DNA of 64,000 bases, taken from assembly GCA_002778095.1 (NCBI GenBank), contig PCDL01000016.1:1860001-1924000 (forward strand), read 5' to 3'. The stretch's first letter is position 1; every line of letters begins with the position of its first letter. Below the pieces are notes generated by a model. The model ran no database searches. It had not been told where the DNA came from and worked only from the letters and a program-made list of their open reading frames with translations. Below, piece by piece: positions 12,685 through 24,084 of this stretch. The position numbers and the translations under genes were made by a program. The stretch is from Fragosphaeria purpurea (taxonomy: Eukaryota; Ascomycota; Sordariomycetes; Ophiostomatales; Ophiostomataceae).

Positions 12685-14509
12685 ATGTACGTATGTAGAG
12701 CCTGTGCAAGGCGGTTGCCTCGGCCACCGTCTGTTCTTTTTAGTCGCGGAAGACAAATCCCGATCTCGGCCTCGACCTCGATCTCGACTTCGACTTCGAC
12801 TTCGACTTCGACGAGACCGACGGCGCCGACATGGGGGATCGCCACAGAGACGTCCCGAGGGCCCCAGTTGGTTCTTCGACGGGGTTTTGCTTCGGCCGCA
12901 GCTGCATCTGCCAGACGGCACGCTGCGCCTCCCCCAGAAGGGAGCCAGCTCCAGCTTGCAAAGGACGCCGACGAGCCCGATGAGGCGGCGACGGCGGCGG
13001 CAGCGGCGGCAGCGACCAAGGCGCGGCTCGACAAGCTGTCAAAACGGCGCCTGCAGTTTCTCAAAGACCCATACACCATCGGCAAGCACGTCGAGGAGGC
13101 GCTGGTCAAGGACAACTACGAGGAGGCCCTGCACCTGACGCGCATGGCCAGCAAGGACCACCAGGTCACCGTCAGCTGGAACCACTTGATCGGCTACCTG
13201 ATGCGCAAGGAGAAGCTGACAGCCGCCATCAAGCTGTACAACGAGGTGTGTGGTACACGAAAGTGTACACAAAAAGTGTACGTTGCCTCAAGGACAGTAG
13301 GCTGACCTTGTTTTGCCCTTTCTCTTGCAGATGAAAAAACGCGCCCAGCTGCCCAACGCGCAGACCTACACCATCATCTTCCGTGGCTGCGCGCAGTCGC
13401 CGCACGCGGGCCTCGCCGTCGGCCAGGCCACGCGGCTCTACTACGCCATGCTGCACAACGAGCGCATCGCGCCCAACACCATCCACATGAACGCCGTGCT
13501 GCAGGTGTGCGCGCGCGCGCGGGACCTCGACTCGCTCTTCAGCGTCGTCAAGACGGCCGACGGCCGCCTGCGCACGCCCAACAACCTGACGTACACGACC
13601 GTGCTCAACGGGCTGCGCCACGCGACGGCGCGGCCGCACCACCGCGGCGTGCGGGTCGGCGCGGACGAGGTGCACGTGAACAAGGAGCAGGTCGCCGTGT
13701 CGATCGCGCGCGCGCGCGCCGTGTGGGAGGAGGTCGTGGCCAACTGGCGGCAGGGCCGGCTCTTCGTCGACGAGGAGCTGGTCTGCGCCATGGGCCGCCT
13801 GCTGCTGCTGGGCGGCCACCACGACAACGACGACATTTTGTCGCTCGTCGAGCAGACCATTGGCGTGCCGCGCCTGGACCGGGACTGGGTGCAGAAGACA
13901 CTGCCGCCGTCAGCGTCGGCATCAGCGGTGCCCGCCACAGAGGAAGCCGCTGCTGCTGCCACGGCGGACGGCGCGTCAGACGACGAACCTCCGTTGTCTC
14001 CCCCGCACACCCGACCCACACAATTTGTCCCGCTGCCGCCCGGCATCATCAGCTCGGAGCACAGCAGCCACGGTGGCGGCGGCGGCAGACGCGGCCGCGT
14101 CGCGTATGCGCAGCCGGGCCGCAACGTCCTGTCCATGGTCCTCACGTCGCTCGGCAAGACGCGCAAGACCAGCCTCGCCGCGCGCTACTGGGGCGTACTG
14201 ACGAGCCCGCCGTACAGCGTGGTCCCTGATTCCGAGGATTGGTTCCGGTTGCTGGTCGCGCTCCGGCGGGGCCACGCCAGCACCAAGACGGCCGAGCTGC
14301 TGCAGACGATGCCGCCGGCACTCATGAACGAGCGGACGTTCCGGCTGGCCATGGCCACGTGCGCGGCCGACAACCTCAACGACCACGTGTTTGCGTCGGC
14401 CGGCAAGATCCTGGACCTCATGAGCCAGACGCTGCGCGCGCCGGACCCGCATACGCTGCGGCTGTACCTACAGACGGCCGTGACCAACAGCCGGCGGTTC
14501 CGGGTGCAG

Positions 14510-14542
<33 letters not shown>

Positions 14543-14709
14543 GATGGCGCCGCCGCAAGAGAAGCTGCCAAATTCGCGTTTGGCCGGCAGATTGTGCGGG
14601 CGCTGAGTCGGCTGTGGGACCCGCTGCGGTTGGCGAGCAATGCGCTGGCGCTGCGGGGGCCGATGGGACCCGCAGCGTCCATGTCGACGCCAGCCTCGTC
14701 ATCGTCGTT

Positions 14710-14740
<31 letters not shown>

Positions 14741-15121
14741 GACGACGACGAAGGCCGGGGGCAAAAGTACAATGCGCAGCGCGAGGTGATTGCGCTGGCA
14801 CGGCAGATGGTGTCGGCGGCCGACATGGTGATCTCGGAGGGCATGGCGGACGAGGCGACGATCAAGGACCTGCGGACGAGCCGCAACCTGCTGAACCGGC
14901 AGATTACGCGGTTTTACCGGAACCGGGAGGAGATCGAGCCGAACCTGAAAAGGAAGAAGGCCAAAGGGGGGGCCAAAGCCAAGGAGGAGGAAAGCGAGTG
15001 GATGGGCGAGACGGGCGAGACCGGCAAGACCGGCAAGACGGACGACTACACACGCCGCCGCCAGCCTAGCAGAGAAGACGGACGCGACAAGGAGAGAAGA
15101 AGCCAGTGGCAGGGGCCTTGA
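12685..15121 (+). CDS. Pentatricopeptide-repeat-like mitochondrial protein
   Basis: Two exons, 12685-13245 and 13331-15121 (intron donor GTGTGT, acceptor TTGCAG), give about 783 residues. The N-terminus MYVCRACARRLP is Arg-rich and looks like a mitochondrial presequence. A Ser/Thr stretch follows, encoded by a TCGACT-type hexamer repeat (about 12762-12813). The middle has helical repeats with PPR hallmarks, for example the units around VSWNHLIGYLMRKEK, NAQTYTIIFRGCAQ and NNLTYTTVLNGLRH. Such proteins bind organellar RNA in mitochondrial translation or RNA stability. The C-terminal third is Ser-rich, with (AGC)n and (TCG)n runs, and ends in a basic tail. An in-frame ATG at 12610 would add 25 residues; I chose 12685 because the presequence looks better. 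I cannot tell which yeast PPR protein it matches. Confidence 0.8.
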
Positions 15122-15873
15122 CGAGGAAAGAAACCACCGAATAATACAGCGCCAATACACAAGGAAAAGAGGACCGTTTACGTTGAGTTCTTTGGCATCA
15201 ATTATTCACAGCTCGCATTTTTGTAATTCTATAGACCATCTTAGAGTATACCCGATTTTGTGCGGCAGTGCACGACCGAAGTCTTGACGGGTGCTTTTGA
15301 ACCGCAAGGTCAATAGATGAGGTGTGGACCAAAAAAGAACAATTCACGGTGAAAAAAAGGTCGCAGGGCTCATAATAGGTGGGGAACTATTGTGCCAATC
15401 GCCCCCCTATTGTAGGCTGTAGGGAACGTGCTGCACAATAAGACGCGCGATACCGCCCCCTGACTGGCTGGGGTCCCAGCCACGGAGGTCCACCGAATGC
15501 AGTCCGCAACCGTTTTAGCGCCGACACGTCGATTCTCGCCCCCATCTCTCCCATTGTCTTTTTCGTTTCCCCTTACAACTTGACGTCAGGCTGAGGGACC
15601 GAGACAGACAGCACAAAGACACCGAGATCAAACCGCTGCGTCCATCACTATCATTCCCATCTTTTTTTTAACTTATTTGGACTGTCTCCTTGTCCATTCA
15701 TTCGATCCGACACTGCACACAAAACCCCCTTTTGTCGCGTTTGTCTTCAGCAGCAACGAAAAAAACGGCGAAAAACGAGGCGACGAGAACGTCCGAACAG
15801 AATTGTCGGCATCTCCTGTCGTGGCGCAGAACCCGACAAGGCAGAATTCGTCCTGTCCAGGAAATTCAACACC
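15122..15873. other. Intergenic spacer with CRE-type site
   Basis: About 750 bp between the PPR and RRM genes. It carries a perfect CRE palindrome at 15581-15588, a CCAAT core near 15395 and an 8-bp inverted repeat (TATTGTGC at 15388-15395, GCACAATA at 15433-15440). No gene is seen. Confidence 0.6.
15581..15588. promoter_or_regulatory. CRE-like palindrome TGACGTCA
   Basis: A perfect 8-bp CRE (the Atf1/CREB-type bZIP site in fungi), 286 bp upstream of the RRM gene start codon. One motif of this length can occur by chance; the position in a proximal promoter is the only other support. Confidence 0.4.
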
Positions 15874-17089
15874 ATGGCGAAAACGGCCATTGAGTTTGAG
15901 AAGATCATCCAGACCGGTATGGGTGTTGTGCCGCGACACGATATGGCCGTTGTTGGGACAGCTAACTAACATTGTCCGTTTTCCCTCTAGACCGCGCGCG
16001 CAAGAAGAACGAAGTGCTCGCGGCCCGGATCTTCAAGAAGGACCGTCGGGCCAGCGCGCCCGTCCGCGGCAACGGCGTGACAGCGGCGGGCAAGCTGGCG
16101 ACGCGCGCCGGCGTGCAAAAGGTGAGTTGAGCCCCCCGGAGAAACGATGTAGCCTTTTTTTTTTCTCAACTAACACGACCAAGCGCGTCGCTTCCACCGC
16201 GACGGCCGCCCCGCGCGCCGGCAACATCCACTCCGAATGGGCCCACGACTTGCACGACAACGGCACCACCACACGCAGGCACTCGGCCGGCCCGGGCTCG
16301 CTGGCGAGCCGCATCGTCCGGCCTGGTGAGGCGCCCCGGAGAACAACAGCAACAACAACAAGAGCCGCAACAACAGCACGGCAGGGCCGGGGTGCGGCGT
16401 CTTCGTCGGCCGCCGCCGCCGCCGCCGCCCACACCGTCTCCGTGGCGCGGGGCACCGCGGGCGGACGGCAGCAGCAGCAGCGGCGTGCGGCCCAGCTCGC
16501 CAACGCGTTCAACCGCGGGAACCTGCAACCGCCCCAGAACCCACCACCGGCCAAGAGCGGCCTGGCCATCCGCGGCATCGCCGCCGCCGTGGTCGACGAG
16601 CCCCTCGTCGTCATGGCGCAGAACTTTGCGCCCGGCACGACGGCGGCCGACATTGAGAGCGCCGTGACGCCCGTGGGCGGGCTCGTCAGCAGCTGCCGGA
16701 TCCTCAAGACGACGCCGCTCGTGATCGCCGAGCTCGTCTTTGAGAGCCGCGAGGGCGCCGAGCGCGTGATCGCGACGTTCAACAACCAGACGGCCGACGG
16801 GCGCGTGCTGCACGTGTACGCCAAGACGATTGTGGGGGGTGGTGGTGGCGGTCACACGCCGACGGGTCCACGGGCCATGACCGGCAGCAGCAGCGGCCAA
16901 CTGGTCGTGGACGGCTCGCTGGGGTTTGATGACCCGATGGACACGGACGACTTTGGACACCACGCCGGCCCCGGCCCGTCCGCGTGGAACAACAGCGGCA
17001 AGCTTTACAGCGACGACCTCGTCGGCTCGCGCCCAGCGCCACGGGAGGGCTACGCACGGAGCAGCCGGGCCCGGGGTGGACGGCGTTGA
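15874..17089 (+). CDS. RRM-domain RNA-binding protein
   Basis: Three exons, 15874-15916, 15991-16121 and 16184-17089, sum to 359 residues. Introns are 74 and 62 bp and both have CTAAC branch sites. The N-terminus MAKTAIEFEKIIQT and the following Lys/Arg-rich segment look helical and basic. An Ala/Gln-rich linker precedes one RRM (about residues 195-278). Its RNP2-like strand is LVVMAQNFAP, and the later strand VIAELVFESREGAERVI fits RNP1 plus helix 2, though the RNP1 aromatics are weak. The C-terminus is Gly/Arg-rich, ending RARGGRR, as in RGG-type mRNA-export or hnRNP proteins. It may be a distant Yra1/Mlo3-like adaptor, but I see no clear UAP56-binding motif, so I leave it as a generic RRM protein. 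The start ATG has a good context (ACCATGG). Confidence 0.8.
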
Positions 17090-18053
17090 AGAGAGGATGT
17101 GGATGGCAGGAGAGACTGGTTTTCTGTCTGCGTTGTAAGGGGTCTTCTTGTTTTCTTTGGCTTGCAATGTCTTATATCCGGAAAGGGACACTCGCGTTCT
17201 CAAAATGGGGGTTCAAATGTTTTCTTTTTCTTTTTGTATCTTATAGGCAACAAGGGGAGGTGTATCCATGCGTGTAAAACCCAAAAACAGAAATAGACAG
17301 TCACAGAATCTAAGGAAATCTACAAGCCAAAATGAGGCCGGTCATTGGCAAACACAGCAACACGAGAAAATACATCAAGTTCGCGTCTCACTGTTGCCTT
17401 TGATTTCCGTCGTGATGTGTTGAGCACAGAACAACTACAAGTCGTGCGAGCCAAACGCATGGGTCGGCTACTGCAACCAAATATGGTCCGTGCACCGTTT
17501 TCGCCGCATGCCCTTTTCCAACGGGGGCGCGCCCCACTTAGCACCAGACAGGTCGGTCCCAAGCAACCGGGCAATGCCCGCCCGCCACAGAAAACGCATT
17601 CGTGCAACGTTTTCACCGTTTCTGTGGGATCTCGGATGCTTTTCGCCGGTTCGCTAGCCACAAAACACGACATCTCGCAAAAGGGTGGCAATCATCTTTC
17701 TGTTGAAGTTTGATTTTTCGAGTTCCGCACAACCGACACCACGATCGCGTGGCCTTCCACATAGTCCACAGGACCAGACTTTGACCTCGGTCCGACCAGC
17801 CTTGCCCGACCTGAAACGATTCTCACCTTGGAGTCATTCTTCTCGTGTCTGTCATTCTATCCTGCCGTGGCCAGAGACACACGTCATCGTTTGGCAAAGC
17901 CCACGCGCGCGGGAACAAGGGGCCGGACTGAGAGACGGGTGGATGTAGAGTGATTGTCATACGAGGAGAAAGGAGACGGCACGAGACGAGAAACGAAAAA
18001 AAAAAACGACAAACAAAACACACGCGCGACAAGAGACAACCCAACACAAAGCC
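17090..18053. other. Intergenic spacer
   Basis: About 960 bp between two + strand genes. I see no convincing coding region or RNA gene. It should contain the RRM gene's 3' UTR and the CUE gene's promoter. Confidence 0.6.
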
Positions 18054-18938
18054 ATGGCCAACGACGAGATCAACGTGCCGTCGCTGGTTTTGATCCTGGT
18101 TGTCTCCGGCTTTTTGATCCGCCACTTCTTCTTCCGGGGCCCGGCGTCCGCCGGCAGCGCGGCCGAGTCCGGGGCAGCCGCGGCAACCGGCGGTGCGCGG
18201 GGGGGTGTCAGCGGCCGGCAGCAGCAGCAGCAGCAACAGCAGCAGCACGGACCCTCACGGGAGCAACGGCGGGCCGAAGCGCTGGACCGCCGCACCGAAA
18301 CGGCCGTCGATCACATCCAGCAGATCTTCCCCTACGCGGACCGGCGCGACGTCTGGTGGGACCTGCGGCGCAACGGCATCAACGTGGCGGCCACGACGGA
18401 GCGCATCCTAGCGGGACGGTTGGAGACGGTAGGCCCCCCCCCTTCCTGTTGTGCATCATACATACCCTGCACCACACAGATTTTTAGGCGTGACAAACTA
18501 ACACATACGAAAAACCCACAGCCCCCCAACTCCTTCCAGCCGCCCGCACCACCCGTGCGAACGCCCAGCAGCAGCGCCGCGGGCGCCGCCAACAACGCGG
18601 CTGGCGCGTCCTCGGCGGCGGCCGCCTCGTCGTCCTCATCCGCGGCAGGCAAGGCGACACCGCCGAGTCTGATCCAGCGATACCGTTTGGAGGACCGGTT
18701 GCATAGCGGCGGCGCCGAGACCGTTGGTTCACGGGACAAGGCCGCCGACGGAAACCCGACCACACCGTCGTCGTCACCCGCGCCATCGCCCGCGCCGAGC
18801 ACAAAACCCAAGGGGTGGAGCACGAACCGCGACGAGCGGCAGGCACTGCTCAAGAAGCGGCGGGACGAGATGATCTTGGAGGCGCGGCGCAAGATGGAGG
18901 CCAAGATTGCCGCCGAGAAGGCACCCGCAGGGGCATGA
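18054..18938 (+). CDS. CUE-domain ER membrane protein (Cue1-like)
   Basis: Exons 18054-18428 and 18522-18938 give 263 residues. The start has a strong context (GCCATGG). Residues about 7-25 form a hydrophobic anchor (VPSLVLILVVSGFLI) followed by a short aromatic/basic patch. A Gln run (about 18217-18243) precedes a CUE domain at about residues 82-125; the MFP-like motif appears as IFPYADRRDVWWDL. The C-terminus holds a charged helix (about residues 225-260), reminiscent of the Ubc7-binding region of Cue1. In yeast, Cue1 tethers the E2 enzyme Ubc7 to the ER for ERAD, so a similar role is likely. The 93-bp intron (18429-18521) is a multiple of three with no in-frame stop, so a retained form would also be translatable; I remove it because donor, branch (CTAAC) and acceptor (CACAG) are all good. 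Confidence 0.8.
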   Translation: MANDEINVPSLVLILVVSGFLIRHFFFRGPASAGSAAESGAAAATGGARGGVSGRQQQQQQQQQHGPSREQRRAEALDRRTETAVDHIQQIFPYADRRDVWWDLRRNGINVAATTERILAGRLETVGPPPSCCASYIPCTTQIFRRDKLTHTKNPQPPNSFQPPAPPVRTPSSSAAGAANNAAGASSAAAASSSSSAAGKATPPSLIQRYRLEDRLHSGGAETVGSRDKAADGNPTTPSSSPAPSPAPSTKPKGWSTNRDERQALLKKRRDEMILEARRKMEAKIAAEKAPAGA

Positions 18939-19925
18939 TAAGGGGGGCGGAAACGGGGGGGAACGCCGAAAAGAACACAAAAAGAGACAAATGTACGAAC
19001 AAAGGACGGCAGAAGGGAGTCATTTACACGTTGGGAACAAGATTGAGGCGGGCAGGGCGCCGGCAATTCTTTTTTTGTCAGAAGGTTCTGTACATAGCTT
19101 TGGACACAGGCACTTGTGATATTATTTTCTTACCTTTTTTCTTATTACTTGTCTCTTTTCTCTCTCTTCTTTTCCTTCTCTAGACCATTGGCCATATCGT
19201 GTTTATATGGCGTTTCCGTCACCTTGCATTATATTGTCAGTACGCCATAGAGGCGCGTAGCAATGCAGTTGATACAATGGCTGAACCCCCATCCTGAAAG
19301 AATGGTCTCATGCTGACAAACGTTTCTCAGTTTGTTGTGTTCTTGCATGTGTGTGAACTCAATCGTTGACAAAACTCGAGCTTGTGGCTCCATACGGACG
19401 GTTGCATTTCGTCCATACAGCCCATGTCCGGTGCCTGCCGACGTGCATGCAGTGATGGCGACGTCCTCCATCGTTCCAGGTGTGTGTGCGTGTGTGCGTG
19501 TTTGTCCGCCGTCTGTGGTGTGGGCGTGCGGCCGATTTTCTTTCTAGCACGTTATCGACGGCGATGGCGAATATTCAGGCAAGTTGACGAGCTGGCGGTC
19601 GAAGGCGACAAAGGGCGACAAGACAACGGTTCCAGGGCCCCCCAAACCCCGCACAAATGGTTCGGTAGAGCCCATAAATATCATTTCTGTTTTTTCCCTT
19701 TACGATGTGGTTGTGCTGGGGGATGGTCGGAGAGACGGGCTCGATGTAGTTGAATATAGGATTGAGTGAAGCTGAGGTTGTTCTCTCTTGGCTTCTTTTT
19801 TCATATATAATAGTCCCTATATCTTGCAGGCCTTATTCTAGACTCGCCATACAGACTCTTACACATCCAATGATGCGTTTTTGTTTATAGGTTGTTTATA
19901 AAGAGCGTTGCGAATAAAAAACAAC
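18939..19925. other. Intergenic spacer
   Basis: About 990 bp between the CUE and monooxygenase genes. It includes a T-rich tract after the CUE stop and a short TG repeat near 19482-19502. No gene is supported. Confidence 0.6.
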
Positions 19926-21769
19926 ATGCCCGTCATCAAGTCTGTGGCCATTATCGGCGCTGGGGCAGCTGGTAGTTCACCCTCCTTTGATTTACAGACA
20001 CAGGATGCAGCTAATAAATGAAACATTCAGGAGCCAGTGCGGCTACGGCGTTGGCGGCCGAGAAATGCTTTGATGTGATCAAGGTCTTTGAGAGACGCGA
20101 GGAACCCGGTGGTACATGGTCAGTTGACGTCGTCCTGGATCCGGGGACTTACACGGAGAGACAATGATATATTGATTTGGATTTGAAAAACAACAACAAC
20201 AACAACAAAAAACTGACCACACGACTTAGGATCTACGATCCCATTCCACCCGAGTTGGATCTCGTTCCCGGTGCCTTGCCGCCGGCCATTGACCCGCCGC
20301 TGGCCATCCCGGAGACCCTGCCGGTCACGACGGCGCCGTCGACCCAAGAGCGTTTCATCAAGACGCCCATCTACGATGAGTTGACGTAAGAGAGACGATA
20401 AATTCAAAGGAGGAGGAGTGAAGAATAAAGGACACCGAAGACGCTAACACCCGAAGAACAAACGTCCCCGAGATTGCCATGTCCCTCTCGGACCGCCGGT
20501 TCGCCTACGGGCCCTTTGTGCCGCACTGGATCCCCAAGAACTACATCCGCGAGTACTTCTCCCGCCACGGCGAGGACGCGCTGCTGTCCCTGAACACGAC
20601 CGTCGAGGACATCTCGCGCATCGAGGAGCCCGCGCGGGGGCCGCTCAACCGCTGGGCGCTGACGCTGCGGCGGCACGACATCACCCGCAACGTCGACGAG
20701 TGGTGGCGCGAAGAGTTCGACGCCGTCGTCCTCGCCAACGGCCACTACGCGGTGCCTTACGTAGGTGTTCGGTGTTCCTTCGGCAAGCACTTCCTTCCCC
20801 CCAATCCTCACTAACAACACCGCCCCCCAGGTCCCGTCCGTCCCCGGCTTGCCCGAGTACCTCGCCAAGTACCCCGGTCGCGTCGTCCACTCCAAGACGT
20901 ACCGCACGCCCAAGACGTTTGCCGGCCAACGCGTGCTCGTCATCGGCAACTCCGCCTCGGGCCACGACGTCACCGACCAGCTGCTCCGCTTCGACCTCGT
21001 CCGCCGCCCCGTCTACCAGTCGCGCCGCTCGCCCTCGCCCTGGGACGGCGACGCGCCCCCCCCGGGTCTCGTGTGGAAGCCCGTCATCGCCGCGTTCCGG
21101 CCCGACGACGGCGCCATCGTCTTTGCGGACGGCTCGGTGCTCGCCTACGCCGACGTCGACGTCGTCGTCTACGCCACGGGCTACAAGCCGTCGTACCCCT
21201 TTTGGAACGTGCGCCGCAACGGCGGCCGCGCGCTCTACGACTACGACGCCAACCGGTTCGTCGGCACCTTCCAGCACACGTTCGTGCCGGACTTCCCGAC
21301 GCTCGGCCTCGTGGGCCTGCCGCGCACGCTGACGTTCCGCTCCTTTGAGTACCAGGCCATTGCGCTGGCGCGCGTGTGGGCCGGGCGCGCCGTGCTGCCG
21401 CCAGCGGCCGAGCAGCGCCGCTGGGAGGCGGAGCGCGTGCAGCAGCGGCGGCACGACGGCACGCGGTTCCACGACATTGCGTGGGACACGGGCGAGACGG
21501 AGGCCTTCCTGACGTACCTGTACCGGCTGGCGGGCCTGCCGCAGCTGGACGGCCGGGGCCGGACGCCCCCCGTGCTGGACACGGCGACGCGGTGGGCGAT
21601 CGAGAACGTGCGCAAATACCCCATCCGGCGGCCGCCGGCAACGGCATGGGTGGCGGCGGGAACGGGAGCGGGCAGCAAGCAGACGGCCGACGGAGGGCCC
21701 AAAGAGGGCCACGAGGGCGAGTGGGTGGTGGTCGAGCAGAAACACAAGGACTCGTTGTTTTTCATCTGA
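19926..21769 (+). CDS. Flavin-containing monooxygenase
   Basis: FAD- and NADPH-dependent oxygenase that typically oxidises soft nucleophiles (N, S) in small molecules. Five exons, 19926-19971, 20031-20118, 20230-20385, 20457-20760 and 20831-21769, give 510 residues, normal for the family. FAD-binding GAGAAG lies at residues about 11-16, and EPGGTW closes the Rossmann segment. The FMO fingerprint FxGxxxHxxxY appears as YPGRVVHSKTY (about residue 212 on). The NADPH site is GNSASGHD (about residue 237 on), followed by the late YATGY motif (about residue 312). Intron 1 splits the GAGAAG loop. All junctions keep frame. Neighbours give no pathway clue, and no biosynthetic cluster surrounds it, so the substrate is unknown. 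Confidence 0.9.
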
Positions 21770-22179
21770 TGCTGTATTTGGTAGTAGAATTCTGGGTTGA
21801 ACATATAGTCATTTCCTTCTCATATTACGATTAGGCTGTCACTTTTGAGGTAATAGATCACGCCCTGGTTGTGAGAAGAAAACCGGTCCATGCTCTGCTC
21901 GTCTTGAGGACGACCACATCGTCATCATGCACATTGGGGCGATGGTCGCCACTACGTAACATCACCATGGCCAAGGTGGCAGCCCAACGGGACAAATCGA
22001 AAGACAAAACCGCTGGCGCATCTCTTTTGTCCTTCCTTTCCTTTTACCCGGATAAACAATGTAACGATTTTTTTTGTAGCATCCTTCCCGTGCCCACAAA
22101 CGCCAACGAAAACCAATCGAACGGTCCCAAAAAACCAGGACCATAGCAACAACCAACATTTCAAACCCCCTGGGCCCTC
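21770..22179. other. Convergent spacer FMO / U2A'
   Basis: About 410 bp between two converging stop codons, presumably the two 3' UTRs. Nothing else is seen. Confidence 0.6.
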
Positions 22180-23363
22180 TTACGCCTCCATCGCCTCGCC
22201 GTCCGCATCCCCTGCCGCGTGGATGCCCGCCGGCAGCCGGCCCTCGGCCAGCTCCTTTTCCAGCCGCGCAATCTCCTCGAGGCTCGTCGCCGTGCGGATG
22301 CGGTCCTGCAGGCGCCGGCGCTCGGCGTCGGTCAGCTTGATGCGGGCGAGGCGTGATGAGGAGGTGCCGCCGCCGGCGGCGGCGGTGGAGGAGGCACCAC
22401 GAGGGCCGCCCGCCGTCCGCGGCACGCCCGCCACCACGTCAAACGTCCTCGACTTGATGCCCATAATCTGGGTTGTTAGCGCGGACATGGAAAAGAAAGG
22501 AGACATTTTTTCTTTTTTCTTTCAAATGGAGGGTTTACCTTCCGCGCCAACTCTGTCGGCAGGGTGTGCGTCCCAAAGAGCTCGGCGGCCTTGCGGCGCT
22601 CGGCGTCCTTGACCTTGGCAAAGTCGAGGAAGCGCACGGTCGGGCAGCGCCAGATGACCCAGTAGCGGTAGCGCTGTAAGGTGAGCATGGAGACAGGCGA
22701 GGGAAACAAACCAAAAACTGAAGGGATGACCAAAAAAAGACCGAAGGGAGGACCAAAGAAAAACCAAAAAAAACACACGTACGTCTTGTTTGGTGACGGG
22801 GTTGTCGACGAGCACGAGGTGCGTCAGGCGGCTGAACCGCGCCAGGGGGTCGAGGTCGGCCAGCTCGGCCAGCTGGTTGGCGGCGAGGGCGAGCGACGTG
22901 AGGTTGGGCAGGGCGTCGGCGAGGCCGGGCTGGATGGCCGCGATGCGGTTGCGGGCGAGCAGGAGGGTGCGGAGGCGCGGCGTCAAGGGGAAGTTGCCGA
23001 GCATCTGGATGTCGTTGTCGGTGAGGTCGACGGCATCGTGGGGCTGGGGGGGGGGTGAGCAGGCTGTTAGCAGTGGGCTGAGGAGGAGAACAAGAGAGCG
23101 AGAAAAGAGAGAGAAAAGGGCGAGAAAAAAACAGAAGAGGACGTACGCCGGCGACGCCGAGGTTCTCAATGGCCGTGATGCGGTGGCCTGTGGGTGGCGC
23201 AGAGAAGACAATGTTAGCGGTCCTCGTCCGATGTGAAACAAAATGCAGCACACAAAACGCAATGCCGTCTTCCAGTAAACCCACCCCGTAGGTCGAGCTC
23301 GCGCTCCTTGAGCGGGTTCAGGTACGACAGCGACCCGTGGATCAGGTCCGCCGTCAACCGCAT
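22180..23363 (-). CDS. lea1: U2 snRNP protein A' (Lea1)
   Basis: Leucine-rich-repeat protein of the U2 snRNP that pairs with U2B'' on U2 snRNA stem-loop IV. Five exons on the minus strand: 23363-23285, 23187-23147, 23043-22783, 22673-22539 and 22467-22180; total 267 residues. The start MRLTADLI and the segment LNPLKERELDLRG are typical of U2A'. LRR units follow (AIDLTDNDIQMLGNFP, LRTLLLARNRI, LTSLALAANQL, LTHLVLVDNP), then the LRR-cap segment RYWVIWRCPTVRFLDF. The C-terminal tail IMGIKSRTFDV plus a charged helix (SLEEIARLEKEL) matches fungal orthologues. Exons 2 (41 bp) and 1 (79 bp) are small. All junctions fit phase. Confidence 0.93.
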
Positions 23364-24084
23364 GGTCGACGTTTTTTGTCTCGACGGACGTCCGCTCAAA
23401 CTGTGTGCTTCGTTTTTCTTCTGTGGGGCTCCACCGCTCAGCGTCCACGATCTAGAGCAACGGAAACAGCTCGGGGCCCGCAGGTCGTGAAACACGATCG
23501 TGAAAGCTTGCTTCTTTTTTTCGTCTCGTTTCGTGGTCGGCGAGTCGCGTGCCTGGACGTTTCGTTTTCGGCCGGTCCGGACGCCGTAATCGAGAGCGAC
23601 AGAATAGAGCACGGTACAGAAGACACAAGATGCCCTTTTCGCTCGTCGAATATACAGCCGTTCGTGGCCTGTCGTTGGGGAGTCTCGTTTTTGTCGCGAT
23701 GCAATTTTCATGGATTGTCAGGCAGTAACTTTTTTTTTGGCCTCGGGGAGGTTTGGCCTGTAAAATCCCCCAGCCCCGCGATAGCGCGATTGGGACTTTC
23801 AACCTACTCCGTACAGATACTGTATTACAACACCAAAATGAACATCAGACACTGTGCAAAAGAACTACGAAGATGCATTCATATAACAACTACCGATATC
23901 GTAAATCATGTCACGTTGCTCCTTATGAACCTCCTTACATAGTTCAAGACGCAATACCAACGCCAGTCGTAAATTAGAAAAAAAAACCCCGATGTCTTCA
24001 AGCCCTACATACACTGTGCTAAACGAACAAAAAAACAAACAAACAGCTGCCGTTCACCGCCCACGGGCCAAATCAACGCTATTG
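23364..24084. other. Intergenic spacer
   Basis: About 720 bp upstream of lea1 and downstream of the homeobox gene. It contains the lea1 promoter; a CTACTCCGTAC motif at about 23803-23813 was noted without a function. No gene is seen. Confidence 0.6.

Noticed and set aside
23803..23830. CTACTCCGTAC motif considered as a transposon end
   Set aside because: No partner inverted repeat, target-site duplication or transposase remnant nearby.
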